64,000 nucleotides of DNA from Rhodospirillaceae bacterium (GTDB lineage: Bacteria; Pseudomonadota; Alphaproteobacteria; Thalassobaculales; Thalassobaculaceae): contig JAGYJX010000006.1 in assembly GCA_018401495.1 (NCBI GenBank), positions 434,001 through 498,000 of the forward strand. The letters run 5' to 3'. Of the stretch, positions 18,922-28,385 are shown piece by piece (positions within the stretch are counted from its first letter, which is position 1; each line of letters starts with the position of its first letter). The notes beneath the pieces were generated by a model. That model was given only the letters and a program-made list of their open reading frames with translations. It was not told where the DNA came from and made no database searches. A program made the translations under genes and the position numbers.

Positions 18922-20638
18922 TCAGTCGCCGTTTCGCCGTGCGCCGGGGCGGGCGGTGCCGACGCTGCGGGCCAGCAGCAGGACCGGCAGCACCCCGGCG
19001 GCGACGATCGCCAGCGCGGCCGGGGCGCACGCCTCCAGCCGCTCGTCGGAGGCGTACTGGTAGACGAAGGTGGCGAGGGTGTCGAAATTGAACGGCCGCA
19101 GCACCAGCGTCGCGGGCAGTTCCTTCATGGTGTCGACGAACACCAGCAGCGCCCCGGTCAGCAGGCTGCCGCGGATCATCGGCAGGTGCAGGCGCCTGAG
19201 CGTCGAGGACGGCGTGTGGCCGAGGGTGCGCGCCGCCATCTCCATGCCCGGCGTGATACGGCCGAGCCCGGCCTCGACCGCGCCGAGCGAGACCGCGAGG
19301 AAGCGCACGGTGTAGGCGAACACCAGCGCCGCCACCGTGCCGCTCAGGATCAGCCCGGTCGACACGCCGATGGTCTCGCGCAGGAAGCCGTCCACCGCGT
19401 TGTCGAAAGCCGCGAACGGAATCAGCACGCCGATCGCCAGCACCGCCCCGGGGATCGCGTAGCCGACCGAAGCCAGCCGGATCGCGGCCTTCACCATGCC
19501 GCCCGCCTGCTGCCGGGCGGCGTAGGCCAGCAGGGTGGCGAGCGCGACCGCGACCAGCGCGGCCGCCGCCGACAGGCCGAGGCTGTTGCGGGCGTGCCGG
19601 AAGAACTCCGCCGACCACTCCGCCTGCGGGCCGGTGAAAGCGTAGTCGGCCAGCACCGCCGCCGGGACGGCGAAGCCCAGCAGCACCGGCAGCGCGCAGG
19701 CGCGCGGTGGCGAGCCAGGCCTTGCGGCCGGTCAGCGTTATGCCCTCGATCGGGCGCAGCTTGGAGGAGGTGTGGTGGAAGCGCTGGCGGGCCCGCGACC
19801 GCCGCTCGGCCCAGATCAGCAGGACCACGAAGCCGAGCATGACCAGCGCGATCTGGGCGGCGCCGCCGGCGTTGCCCATGCGCAGCCAGACGTCGAACAC
19901 GCCGGCGGTCAGGGTCCGCACGGCGAAGAAGTCGACGGTGCCGAAATCGTTCAGGCATTCCATGAGCGCCAGGGTGACGCCGACCGCGATCGCCGGCCGG
20001 GCGAGCGGCAGCGCGACGTCGCGCAGCGACCGCCAGGTGCCGCGGCCGAGCGTGCGGCTGACCTCGAGCACGCAGATCGACTGCTCGAGGAAGGTGGCAC
20101 GGGCAAGGGCGTAGACGTACGGGTACAGCACCAGCGTCAGCATCGCGATCGCGCCGCCGAGCGAACGGATCTCCGGAAACCAGTAGTCGCGCTTGCTGGT
20201 CCAGCCGAAAGTCTCGCGCAGCGCGATCTGCAGCGGTCCGGCGAATTCAAGCAGGTCGGTGTAGACGTAGGCGATCAGGTAGCCGGGCATGGCCAGCGGC
20301 AGCAGCAGCGTCCATTCGAACAGCCGGCGGCCGGGAAACCGGCACATCGCCACCAGCCACGCGGTGCCGGTCCCGATCACGAAGGTCCCGATCCCGACCC
20401 CGAGCATCAGGGCGAGGGTGGTCAGGATGTAGCCCGGCAGCACCGTCGAGGCGAGATGCGGCCAGATGTTCTCGGTCGGCGATAGCGCCGTCCAGGCGAT
20501 GGCCAGCACCGGCAGGGCAACGACGGCGGCCACCACGGCGGCCGCGACATGCCAGCGGCGGCGCCCGTTTCCGGGAGCCGCCGCGGCAAGGTCGGGTGCC
20601 GGACCGGCGCCCCGGAAGGCGTCGGCCTCGGCCGTCAT
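18922..20638 (-). CDS. fbpB: Fe3+ ABC transporter permease, FbpB/FutB type (frameshifted)
   Basis: About 572 residues with roughly twelve membrane helices, the double-permease size of FbpB/SfuB proteins. The first half starts at ATG 20638 (MTAEADAF...) and includes LPLAMPGYLIAYVYTDLLEF. It breaks at about 19700 after RKAWLATARL. The second half continues in another frame from LLGFAVPAAVLADYAF to GARRNGD and carries the EAA-type loop (AARTLGHTPSSTLRRLHLP). The start codon overlaps the binding-protein stop (ATGA). It moves ferric iron across the inner membrane. No ATPase subunit gene follows in the window. Confidence 0.88.
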
Positions 20639-21669
20639 CCGTCGTAGCCGACCCGGTCGACCATCTTCACGGCCGCGTTGCGCAGCTCGGCGATGGCCGA
20701 GAGCGGCAGGGAGTCGGGCGTGAACTTGCCCCACGCCGCCACCTCGGGAGACCACGCCACCGTCGGGTTGACCGGATACTCGAAGTTGGCGCTGGCGTAG
20801 ATTTCCTGCGCCTCGGGGCTCGAGAGGAACTCCATCAGTTTCAGCGCGTTGTCCCGGTTTGGCGCCGATTTGGTCATGGCGATGCCCGAGACGTTGACGT
20901 GCGTGTCCTTGCTGCCGGCGATGGTCGGGAACACCAGGTTCACCGAGTCGGCCCACGGCTTCTGCTCGGGGTTCGCCAGCATGGCGCCGTAGTAGTAGTT
21001 GTTGCCGATCGCCAGGTCGCACTCGCCTTCCATCACCGCCTTCACCTGGCCGCGGTCGTTGCCCTGGGCCTTGCGGGCGAGGTTGGCCTTGAGGCCCTTC
21101 AGCCACTCCTCGGCCTTCGCCTCGCCGTGGTGGGCGATCATGGCGGCGAGCAGGGCGACGTTGTAGTCGTGCTTGCCGCTGCGGGTGCAGATCCGGCCCT
21201 TCCACTTCGGGTCGGCGAGTTCCTCGTAGCTGGTGATCTCGCCCGGCTTCACCCGGTCCTTGGAGGCGTAGATCAGCCGGGCGCGCTGGGTCAGCGCGAA
21301 CCAGCGGCCTTCGGGATCGCGGAAGCTCGCGGGGATGTTGGCTTCCAGGGTCTTGCTCGCCACCGGCTGGACGACGCCGGCCTCGACCGCGTCGTTCAGC
21401 CGGCCGATGTCGACCGTCAGGATCACGTCGGCCGGGCTGTTGGCGCCCTCGGCCTTCATCCGCTCGACCACGCCGTCCTTGGCGAACACGACGTTCGTCT
21501 TGATCCCCGTCTTGTCGGTGAACGCCTTCAGCAGCGGCTCGATCAGGAACGGCTGGCGCAGCGAGTAGACGTTGACCTCACCGTCCGCGGCGGCGGTGCC
21601 GACGCCGGCGAGCAGCGTCGAGACGGCCATCGCGGAGCCGAGGAAAGCGCCGGTCAGGGTGCGGATCAT
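20635..21669 (-). CDS. fbpA: Fe3+ ABC transporter substrate-binding protein, FbpA/FutA type
   Basis: 344 residues with a signal peptide ending GTAAADG. It is a class II periplasmic binding protein of the ferric-ion family: EVNVYSLRQPFLIEPLL at the start of the mature chain, RLIYASKDRV, and the iron-ligating tyrosine cluster GNNYYYGAM (Y225-Y227). It captures Fe3+ in the periplasm and delivers it to the permease encoded immediately downstream (4-bp overlap). The upstream region has an AATGAGA/TCTCATT inverted repeat, suggesting iron-responsive control. Confidence 0.93.
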   Translation of the reverse strand: MIRTLTGAFLGSAMAVSTLLAGVGTAAADGEVNVYSLRQPFLIEPLLKAFTDKTGIKTNVVFAKDGVVERMKAEGANSPADVILTVDIGRLNDAVEAGVVQPVASKTLEANIPASFRDPEGRWFALTQRARLIYASKDRVKPGEITSYEELADPKWKGRICTRSGKHDYNVALLAAMIAHHGEAKAEEWLKGLKANLARKAQGNDRGQVKAVMEGECDLAIGNNYYYGAMLANPEQKPWADSVNLVFPTIAGSKDTHVNVSGIAMTKSAPNRDNALKLMEFLSSPEAQEIYASANFEYPVNPTVAWSPEVAAWGKFTPDSLPLSAIAELRNAAVKMVDRVGYDG

Positions 21670-21682
21670 GGCTGGTTCCCCA

Positions 21683-21730
21683 AATGAGAATGAAAGGCAT
21701 CAGCGCAAGTTTTTGCAAATGGGTCTCATT
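21683..21730 (-). promoter_or_regulatory. Possible iron-responsive operator upstream of fbpA
   Basis: Inverted arms AATGAGA (21683-21689) and TCTCATT (21724-21730) lie 14 to 61 bases before the fbpA start. Each arm is similar to half a Fur box (GATAAT/ATTATC type), and GCAAGTTTTTGC lies between them. No exact Fur or Irr consensus is present, so the regulator is a guess. Confidence 0.3.
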
Positions 21731-21852
21731 CTGTCAATCAACATGAGGTCGTCCCGGGGCCACGGCACTGATCTGGATCAAAAGGCGCCCGCGCGGCTTG
21801 CGGCCGAGTTGATCGGCGGTGGCGGTCCGGCGTAGCGTGGCGGGCTGGCATC

Positions 21853-22428
21853 ATGAGCGCGCGAGACGGTTGCCGTCGACCCGCGTCGCTGGAATTGAGG
21901 ATCCGCGTGGCGACGCCGTTCGACCGACCGCCCTGGTTCTTCGCCGATCTCGACCTCGCCATCTCGGATCCGAGGCTGGTGGACCTTTACCGACACTGGC
22001 AAGGGTTGCGCGGCGATGACGATATACCGCCGGTGGAGCGGTTCGATCCGCTGGACCTGGCGCGCCACCTCGGCGACCTTTTCGTGGTTCGGGTCGAGGA
22101 TGATGGCCTCGGCGAGCCAGTCGGCCGCCAGCCGGTGGTGCGCTACACGCTGATCGGCACCCGCCTGGTCGAGGCGCTCGGGCGCGACTCGACCGGTCAG
22201 ATCGTCGGCGACACTTTCCTGCCTGACCACCCGGTCACCGACATCTACCGCCACATCATCGCCGAGCGCGCGCCGATCCGGACCTTCGGGCGCATGGACT
22301 GGGTCCAGAAGTCCTTCCGCGGCTTCGAGAGCATCATGCTGCCGCTTGCCGGCGCCGACGGCGTCGTCGTCAAGATCATCGGCGCGGCGGTCTACGGCCC
22401 GCTCGGCGACGGCGTTGCGGCACCCTAG
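21853..22428 (+). CDS. PAS_5-family sensor-like protein
   Basis: 191 residues. It matches the stand-alone PAS family (PAS_5/PF07310 type) that is multiplied in Rhodospirillales-like genomes: DLYRHWQGLRG, RFDPLDLARHLGDLFVVRVE, VRYTLIGTRLVEALGRDSTGQIVGDTF, and a final strand VVVKIIGAAVYG. The two others in this window are at 26399 and 32628. The role is unknown; a ligand-binding single domain with no attached output. The N-terminal about 15 residues are poorly conserved, and a later start (V or M around residue 20) is possible. It precedes the FAD oxidoreductase by 49 bases. Confidence 0.8.
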   Translation: MSARDGCRRPASLELRIRVATPFDRPPWFFADLDLAISDPRLVDLYRHWQGLRGDDDIPPVERFDPLDLARHLGDLFVVRVEDDGLGEPVGRQPVVRYTLIGTRLVEALGRDSTGQIVGDTFLPDHPVTDIYRHIIAERAPIRTFGRMDWVQKSFRGFESIMLPLAGADGVVVKIIGAAVYGPLGDGVAAP

Positions 22429-22477
22429 GGCGACCGCGTAGCCTCGCGGCTGAACACCGCATCCCAGCGAGGCCCGC

Positions 22478-23795
22478 ATGGCCGCATCTTCCATCTTCGC
22501 CGACGGTTTCAAGACCGATCCCTACTGGTGGGACGCGGCGCCGCCGGACGACGAGGGCGACGCCCCGCCGCCCGAGCGCGCCGACGTGGCGATCGTCGGC
22601 AGCGGCTACACCGGGCTGTCGGCGGCCCTGGAACTGGCGCGCGGCGGGGTCGACGTCGTCGTGCTGGAGGCGCATCGCTTCGGCGAGGGCGCCAGCACCC
22701 GCAGCGGCGGCATGGTCTCGGGCGGCGTCAACGTCGGCAAGGGCGGCGACATCGAGCGGCTGTACGGCGCCGACCGGGTCAACGCCATGATCGAGGAGGC
22801 GTCGGAATCCTACGGGCATTTCGAGCGGCTGATCGAGCGCGAGGGCATCGAGTGCGGCTACCGCCGGTCCGGACGGTTCGTCGGCGCCCACAGCCCAGCG
22901 GCCTATGCCGGGATGGCGGCGCGGGTCGACAGCCTGAACGCCCACGCCGACGCCGGCGCCTCGCTGGTCCCGCCGGAGCGTCGGCGCGAGCAGCTCGGAT
23001 CCGACTTCTACCACGGTGGCATGGTCGTCGAACGGGCCGGCGGCGTGCACCCGTCGCTGTATCACCAGGGGCTGCGCCGGGCCTGCCGGGCGGCCGGGCG
23101 TCAAGCTGTCGGCCCGCTGCGCCGTGGAGGGCGTCGAGGGCACCGCCGGCGACCTGACGGTGCGGACCTCGCGGGGCGTGGTGCGGGCGCGCGAGGTCGT
23201 GCTCGGGACCAACGGCTACACCGGCGCGGCGACGCCCTGGCACCGCCGGCGGGTGATCCCGGTCGGCAGCTACATCATCGCCACCGAACCGCTCGGCGAG
23301 GAGCGGGTCCGCGAGCTGTTCCCGACGATGCGCATGATCGCCGACACCAAGCGGGTGCTGTACTACTTCAGGCCGTCGCCGGACGGCACCCGGGTGGTGT
23401 TCGGCGGCCGCGCCAGCTTCCGCACCAGGACCGCGCTGGAGACCGCCCCGATCCTGTACGAGTACATGGTCGGCGTGTTTCCGCAGTTGCGCGGCGTGCG
23501 GCTCTCGCACGCCTGGACCGGCAACGTGGCGTTCACCTTCGACCGGGTTCCGCACATGGGCGACCGGGATGGCGTGCACTACGCGCTCGGCTGCAACGGC
23601 AGCGGCGTGGTGATGATGAGCCATCTCGGGCATCGCACCGCGCTCAAGATCCTCGGCAGGACCAACCGACCGAGCGCCTTCGACGGCCTGCCGTTCGAGA
23701 CCCGGCCGCTGTACCACGGCAAGCCCTGGTTCCTGCCGGCTATCGGCGCCTGGTACAAGCTGCGGGACTGGATCGACCGGCGATCGGCAGCGTGA
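22478..23795 (+). CDS. FAD-dependent amine oxidase, PuuB-like (frameshifted)
   Basis: About 439 residues in two frames. The first part (MAASSIFADGFKTDPYWWD...) has the FAD dinucleotide motif VAIVGSGYTGLSAALELARGG and the DAO-family GASTRSGGMVSGG. The break is at about 23100 (after LRRACRAAG). The rest continues as VKLSARCAVEG to DRRSAA, with GTNGYTG, FRPSPDGTRVVFGGRA and the C-terminal GCNGSGVVMMSHLG. Gamma-glutamylputrescine oxidase and related enzymes share this layout. The nearby gamma-glutamyltransferase-family gene fits but does not prove a link to glutamyl-polyamine breakdown. Confidence 0.86.
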
Positions 23796-24026
23796 TCACA
23801 GCGGGCCGGTCGGCGGCAGCGGCACGTTGCGTTCGGCGTAGCGCATCGCCGCCCAGGCGAAGAAGCCCCACAAGGCCAGATTGACGAGCACCAGCGCGGA
23901 GAGCTGGATCACGAACGCCAGCAGGTGACCGCGGCCGGCCCAGGACCGTCGGTGATCGTTGGCGGCCACCCGCTTGACCACCGGTGGGCGGTGGCGGATT
24001 GGCACAGGCGACGGGAGCTGGGCCAC
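23796..24026 (-). CDS. Small membrane protein
   Basis: 76 residues from a GTG at 24026 (VAQLPSPVPIRHRPP...). A basic cytoplasmic N-terminus is followed by one long hydrophobic stretch LLAFVIQLSALVLVNLALWGFFAWAAM and the tail RYAERNVPLPPTGPL. The same frame is continuous with the gene upstream, but the intervening stretch is Arg/Ser-rich and looks like out-of-frame translation. I therefore separate it from its neighbour, whose own stop is five bases earlier. No family recognised. Confidence 0.55.
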   Translation of the reverse strand: MAQLPSPVPIRHRPPVVKRVAANDHRRSWAGRGHLLAFVIQLSALVLVNLALWGFFAWAAMRYAERNVPLPPTGPL

Positions 24027-24030
24027 GGGA

Positions 24031-24692
24031 TCAGCCACCGCTGCCGCCGAGGCCGCGGACGTCCGGCGGCCCGGGGTCGAACGGCGAGACCAGCGTGCGC
24101 TGGCGCGGCTGCGGCGAACTGTACAGCTCGTCGCGCCGCTTCGAGAGCGCCCGGAAATGTAGCTCATGTCGGACGCCGTCATCTGGAACTCCCGGTTCAG
24201 CATTTGCTGCCAGAGGTCATGGATCTTTTCGATGCCGTCCTGCCCGGGCTTCAGCGCCTTGGCCTGCTGCTCGGTCTTCTTGATCCAGTCGAGGGACTCC
24301 TGGCGCACCCCCTTGGCATCGTCGACCAGCGCCTTGAGGCGGCGTGCGACGGTCGGCGCCAGGGTCTCGTCGAAGGTCTTGCAGACCGGCCACAGCGCCT
24401 CGAGGTAGGCGTAGTCGTCGGCCGTCAGCTGGAACAGCGGCTTGCCGAGATAGGTCAGGTCGAGGTTGCGCACCGAGATGCCGCCCTCCAGCCGGGCCAT
24501 GCGCGCGATCGGGGCGTTGCCGCCGGGCAATTTGGCGCATTCCTCCTGGCCTGGAGGCTTCTCGGACCAGCCCGGCGCGGGCGCCGGAGCGGCTGGCGCC
24601 CGGGCGCCCGGCTCCTGGGCGAGGCCCGGGCCCGCGAGCAGCAGCGCCGCCAGCCATGCGGCAAGGCTGGACAAGCGGATTCGCGCCGCCAT
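24031..24692 (-). CDS. Exported protein of unknown function (frameshifted near its end)
   Basis: About 220 residues. The signal peptide starts at ATG 24692 (MAARIRLSSLAAWLAALLLAGPGLAQ), followed by a Pro/Ala linker and an alpha-helical domain (KPLFQLTADDYAYLEALWPVCKTFDE, WIKKTEQQAKALKPGQDGIEKIHDLW). After DMSYISG the frame must change at about 24160 to give the sensible ending LSKRRDELYSSPQPRQRTLVSP...GSGG, with stop at 24031. Read without the change, the tail is low-complexity Arg/Ser. It is probably periplasmic; the family is not recognised. Confidence 0.6.
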
Positions 24693-24774
24693 ACCGTTGT
24701 CTCCGTTCGTTTCCCCCGCCGGTGACCGACCATAGCACGCCGGCCGTCCCGTCCGCACCGTCCAGGAGACCACC

Positions 24775-26352
24775 ATGGCCGCCGTCAGCCTTCCGGAGTC
24801 CGCCCCGATCGACGCCTGGTCGGTCCGCAAGCCGGCGGTGGCCGGCGCCCGCGGCGTGGTGGCCTCGCAGAATGTCGAGGCCAGCCAGGTCGGTGCCGCC
24901 GTGCTGGAAGCCGGCGGCAACGCGGTCGACGCGGCGATCGCGACGGCGCTGGCGTTGTGCGTGGCCGAGCCCTGGATGAGCGGGCTCGGCGGTGGCGGCT
25001 TCGCCGTGGTCCACGATGGCCGAACCGGTGCCACCAAGGTCGTCGATTTCGGCATGATCGCGCCGCGCGGCCTCAACCCGGGGACCTACGCGATCGACGC
25101 CGGCCGCACCGCGCCCGCCGATCTGTTCGCGTGGCCGGCGGTGATCGAGGACCGCAACCTGCAGGGCTACCACTCGATCGCGGTGCCGGGATCCTGCGCC
25201 GGCTACGCGACCCTGCTCGACAGCTTCGGCACCTGGTCGTGGGCCGACGCGATCGGCCCGGCGGTGGCGCTGGCCCGGCGCGGTCACCGGCTGACCTGGT
25301 GGACCACCGTGCAGGTGGCGGCGGACGCCGGCTGGCTCGGCCGTTACGAGGAATCGGGCCGGGTCTGGCTGCCGGGAGGCTCGGTGCCGTCGGCGGCCGA
25401 CGGGGCGTCGACCTACATGCCGATGGGCGCCCTGGCCGAGACGCTGGAGCGCCTGCAGAAGGCCGGGCCGGCCGATTACTACACCGGCGAGACGGCGCGC
25501 CGGCTGGTCGCCGACCTGCAGGCCGGCGGCTCCACGATCGCCGCCGAGGACCTCGCCGCCTACCGCGCCCGGATCGTCGACCCGATCGTGCGCGAGCGCG
25601 CCGGCAACACCCTGAACCTGGTGCCGGGCTACACCGCCGGCCCGACCTTCGCCGGCTCGCTGGCGCGGCTGCCGGCCGGTTTCGGGGGAGGCGCTCCCGA
25701 CGCTGCCGCCTACGCGGCCTACGCGTCGGCGATGATCGAGGCCTACAAGGTGCGCCTGGAGACCATGGGCCACGCCGGCGACGTCGGCGACCGCAGCTGC
25801 ACCACCCACATCTCGGCGGTCGACGGCGACGGCACGATGGTCGTGATCACCACCACCCTGCTGTCCCGCTTCGGCTCCCGGGTGGTGCTGCCCGGCACCG
25901 GCGTGCTGATGAACAACGGCATCAACTGGTTCGACCCGCGCCCGGGGCGCCCGAACTCGGTGGCCGCCGGCGAGCGGCCGCTGTCGAACATGTGCCCGGT
26001 GCTGGCCACCCGCGACGGCAAGGCGGCGTTCGGCCTTGGCGCCTCGGGCGGGCGCCGGATCATGCCGGCGATCTTCCAGATCGCCTCGTTCCTCGGCGAC
26101 TACGGCATGGACCTGGAGGCGGCGCTCCGCCAGCCGCGCATCGACGTCAGCCTGATCGACACCATTCTCGCCGACGACCGCCTCGATGGTGCCGTCATCG
26201 ACGCGCTGCGCGGCGTCGCGCCGGTCCAGCTCGGACAGTCGACGGCGTTTCCGTCGCTGTGGGCGATACCGAACGCCGTTGCCTTCGGACCGTCCGGGCC
26301 GTCGGGTGCCGCGCACCCGTTCGGCCCGTTGCAGGCGGCGGTGGCGGCGTAG
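24775..26352 (+). CDS. ggt: Gamma-glutamyltransferase-family Ntn hydrolase
   Basis: 525 residues with no obvious signal peptide. The family layout is clear: GVVASQNVEASQVGAAVLEAGGNAVDAAIATALAL near the N-terminus, WMSGLGGGGFAVVHD, the autoprocessing site DRSCTTHISAVDGDG with the nucleophile T343, then LSNMCPV and GASGGRRIMP. The precursor self-cleaves before that Thr into two subunits. The family transfers or hydrolyses gamma-glutamyl groups. Without a visible export signal, a cytoplasmic role such as gamma-glutamyl amine hydrolysis is as likely as glutathione breakdown. It is convergent with the PAS gene. Confidence 0.9.
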   Translation: MAAVSLPESAPIDAWSVRKPAVAGARGVVASQNVEASQVGAAVLEAGGNAVDAAIATALALCVAEPWMSGLGGGGFAVVHDGRTGATKVVDFGMIAPRGLNPGTYAIDAGRTAPADLFAWPAVIEDRNLQGYHSIAVPGSCAGYATLLDSFGTWSWADAIGPAVALARRGHRLTWWTTVQVAADAGWLGRYEESGRVWLPGGSVPSAADGASTYMPMGALAETLERLQKAGPADYYTGETARRLVADLQAGGSTIAAEDLAAYRARIVDPIVRERAGNTLNLVPGYTAGPTFAGSLARLPAGFGGGAPDAAAYAAYASAMIEAYKVRLETMGHAGDVGDRSCTTHISAVDGDGTMVVITTTLLSRFGSRVVLPGTGVLMNNGINWFDPRPGRPNSVAAGERPLSNMCPVLATRDGKAAFGLGASGGRRIMPAIFQIASFLGDYGMDLEAALRQPRIDVSLIDTILADDRLDGAVIDALRGVAPVQLGQSTAFPSLWAIPNAVAFGPSGPSGAAHPFGPLQAAVAA

Positions 26353-26398
26353 CGCGCCCGCCGCCCCGGCGGCAGCGGCCTCCCGCCGCCCGGACCGT

Positions 26399-26936
26399 TC
26401 AGCCGATCCGCTCGGCGTACAGCAGCATCAGCAGGTGGTCGATCTCGTTGCCGTTGTCCGACAGAGGCAACAGCAGCTTGTCCCATTTCACCGCGCCGCC
26501 ATCCGGGCGACGGGATGGTGTCGTGGAACTCCACCGGCCCCCGGGTGCGGACCGCGGCGTCGTAGTGCCCGATGATCGCCCAGAGCTGGGTGGGCGGCAG
26601 GGCCTGATGCATCAGCCGGCCGGTGTGGTCGCCGCCGTCGATCGCGGCGACGTGCTTACCGACCTTGGCGAAGCGGTAGACCTGCTGATCGTCCTGGCGC
26701 TCGACCTGATAGAGCACAAGGTTGTCGGCCCAGGGTCGCAGCTCGAGCGGGTCGAAGAAACGGAACGCCGGCAGGCTGCCGCGACCGGGACGCTTGCCGG
26801 ACCAAAGCTCGCGAAGCTGGCGGGTGTTCTCGATGGCGAAGTCCACGATTGCGGACGACGGGCGCCTGGGCTTGGGGGCCGGCGCATAGCCGGCGGGCAC
26901 CGGCGGCGCGTCGATCGGCGGCGGCGTCCGTTTCAT
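26399..26936 (-). CDS. PAS_5-family protein (frameshifted)
   Basis: About 179 residues. The start ATG 26936 overlaps the stop of the MEMO1-AMMECR1 gene (ATGA). IENTRQLRELWSGKRPGRG, FFDPLELRPWADNLVLYQVE and VYRFAKVGKHVAAIDGGDHTGRLM match the paralogues at 21853 and 32628. The frame changes at about 26515 after HDTIPS, and the C-terminus continues as VKWDKLLLPLSDNGNEIDHL to LLYAERIG. Translational coupling to the AmmeMemoRadiSam gene is notable, and the PAS protein may share its regulation. Confidence 0.75.
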
Positions 26937-28332
26937 GCGTGTGCGACCTCCCGGAACCCGGCGCCGAAGCTCTCCGTAGTATAGCGCGACACCCGCACGG
27001 TGTCGGTCCAATGATCGACCGGCAGTCCGGCCTTGCGCTTGAGCTGCGCGACGAACGCCTCGGCCTTCGGCAGGCTGCTCCACACGCTCGGGAGGAAGAT
27101 GCCGCGGCGGTCGCCATCCTGGAAGATCAGACCGTCGACGTCCGGACGCAGCCGGCCGACCAGATCGGCTTCGTCGGCGACGTCCAGGGTGAACGGCGTC
27201 GACAGGATCGAGACCGACACGTCGAGGCGGTCGGCCTCCTCCGCGGTCAGCGGCGGAAACCGGCGGTCGCCGAACGCCGCCTTCCAGGCGTTGTCGATCA
27301 CGTCGAGCAGCAGCGCGCGGTGCGCGACCACGCTGCCGATGCAGCCGCGCAGGCGGCCGTCCAGGGTGAGCGTGACGAAGCTGGCGCGGCGGGCGGTCAG
27401 GGTCGGCGACAGCCCGGCGCCGAGTTCGACCCTGGGCGGGCGGCCGTGCTCCAGCCCGAACCGCACGCCGTACCGCGCCGCCTCGATCAGCCGCCGCCGG
27501 TCGTCGTCCGGCAGCCGGGCGCCGCGCGCGTACTCCAAAGCGAACGCGCCGTAGCCGACCACCCGGTCCGGGTTGCCGCGGGTGTCGGCGGAGGTCCGCA
27601 GGTCGAGCGCCGTCGCGCGACAGTCGCGGCGGCGGGCCTGGTCCAGCACCCCGGCCAGCGCCCGGTGGCCGCAGGCCTGCCCACCGTCGATCCGGTCGGC
27701 GGCCAGCGTCTCGATCAGGCCGGCGGTGTCGGCGTCGAGGCGACGGGCGGTTTCGTGATCGTGGAAGTGCGACAGGTCGGATGACACCACGATCACCGTC
27801 TCGGGGCCGCCCAGAGCCGGTCGACCACGTCCGACACCAGCGAGCGGGCGGCGTCGCCGACCAGCAGCGGCACGATCGCGGCGTTCGGGAACACCCGCCG
27901 GATGAACGGAGCGTGGACCTCCAGGCTGTGCTCGTCGCCGAACGCCGCGTCCATGACCGCGACGCCGGGAGTCGTCAGGACCGCCCGCAAGGCTTCCCAG
28001 TCGACCGGGACGTCGCCGAGCGGCGTCGCCCAGGCGGCGGCGCTGGTGGTGGCGATGCCCCGGAACGCCACCCGGTGCGCCGGCCCCAGCAGCACCACCC
28101 GGGTGACCAGGGCGGCGCGCGGCCGCAGGGCCGCGTAGGCGGTGCCGGCGATGGCGCCGGAGAACACCCAGCCGGCGTGCGGTGCGACGACGACCTTGGC
28201 GTCGACGCCGGCCGTGGCCCGGGCTCCCGACAGGCAGCGCTCCAGCAGGTCGGCGCAGGCGTTGTGGCCGTCCGGATAGAAGCGGCCGGCGACTTCCGGA
28301 GGGCGGATCGCTGGGATTGCGGATGAGGTCAT
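26933..28332 (-). CDS. MEMO1-AMMECR1 fusion, AmmeMemoRadiSam system protein (frameshifted)
   Basis: About 466 residues. The N-terminal MEMO1 domain (IRPPEVAGRFYPDG, VVAPHAGWVFSGAIAGTAY, VVLLGPAHRV, DEHSLEVHAPFI) breaks at about 27805 inside DRLWGG and resumes as VIVVSSDLSHFHDHETARRLD. The AMMECR1 domain follows (ARRASFVTLTLDGRLRGCIGSVVAHR, FPPLTAEEADRLDVSVSILS, GIFLPSVW). MEMO1 resembles class III extradiol dioxygenases and keeps the metal-type histidines in APHAG and DLSHFHD. It is divergent from the radical SAM partner gene, whose start is 54 bases away. Together they form the three-part system whose biochemical role is still unknown. Confidence 0.9.
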
Positions 28333-28385
28333 GACGACAATCTGATTACCATACGGTGCCGGGCCGGGCCAACGGAGGAGCCGAG

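Noticed and set aside
23796..24692. One continuous 298-codon exported protein
   Set aside because: The middle is Arg/Ser low-complexity, whereas a one-base shift gives a sensible ending and a separate GTG-started membrane protein.
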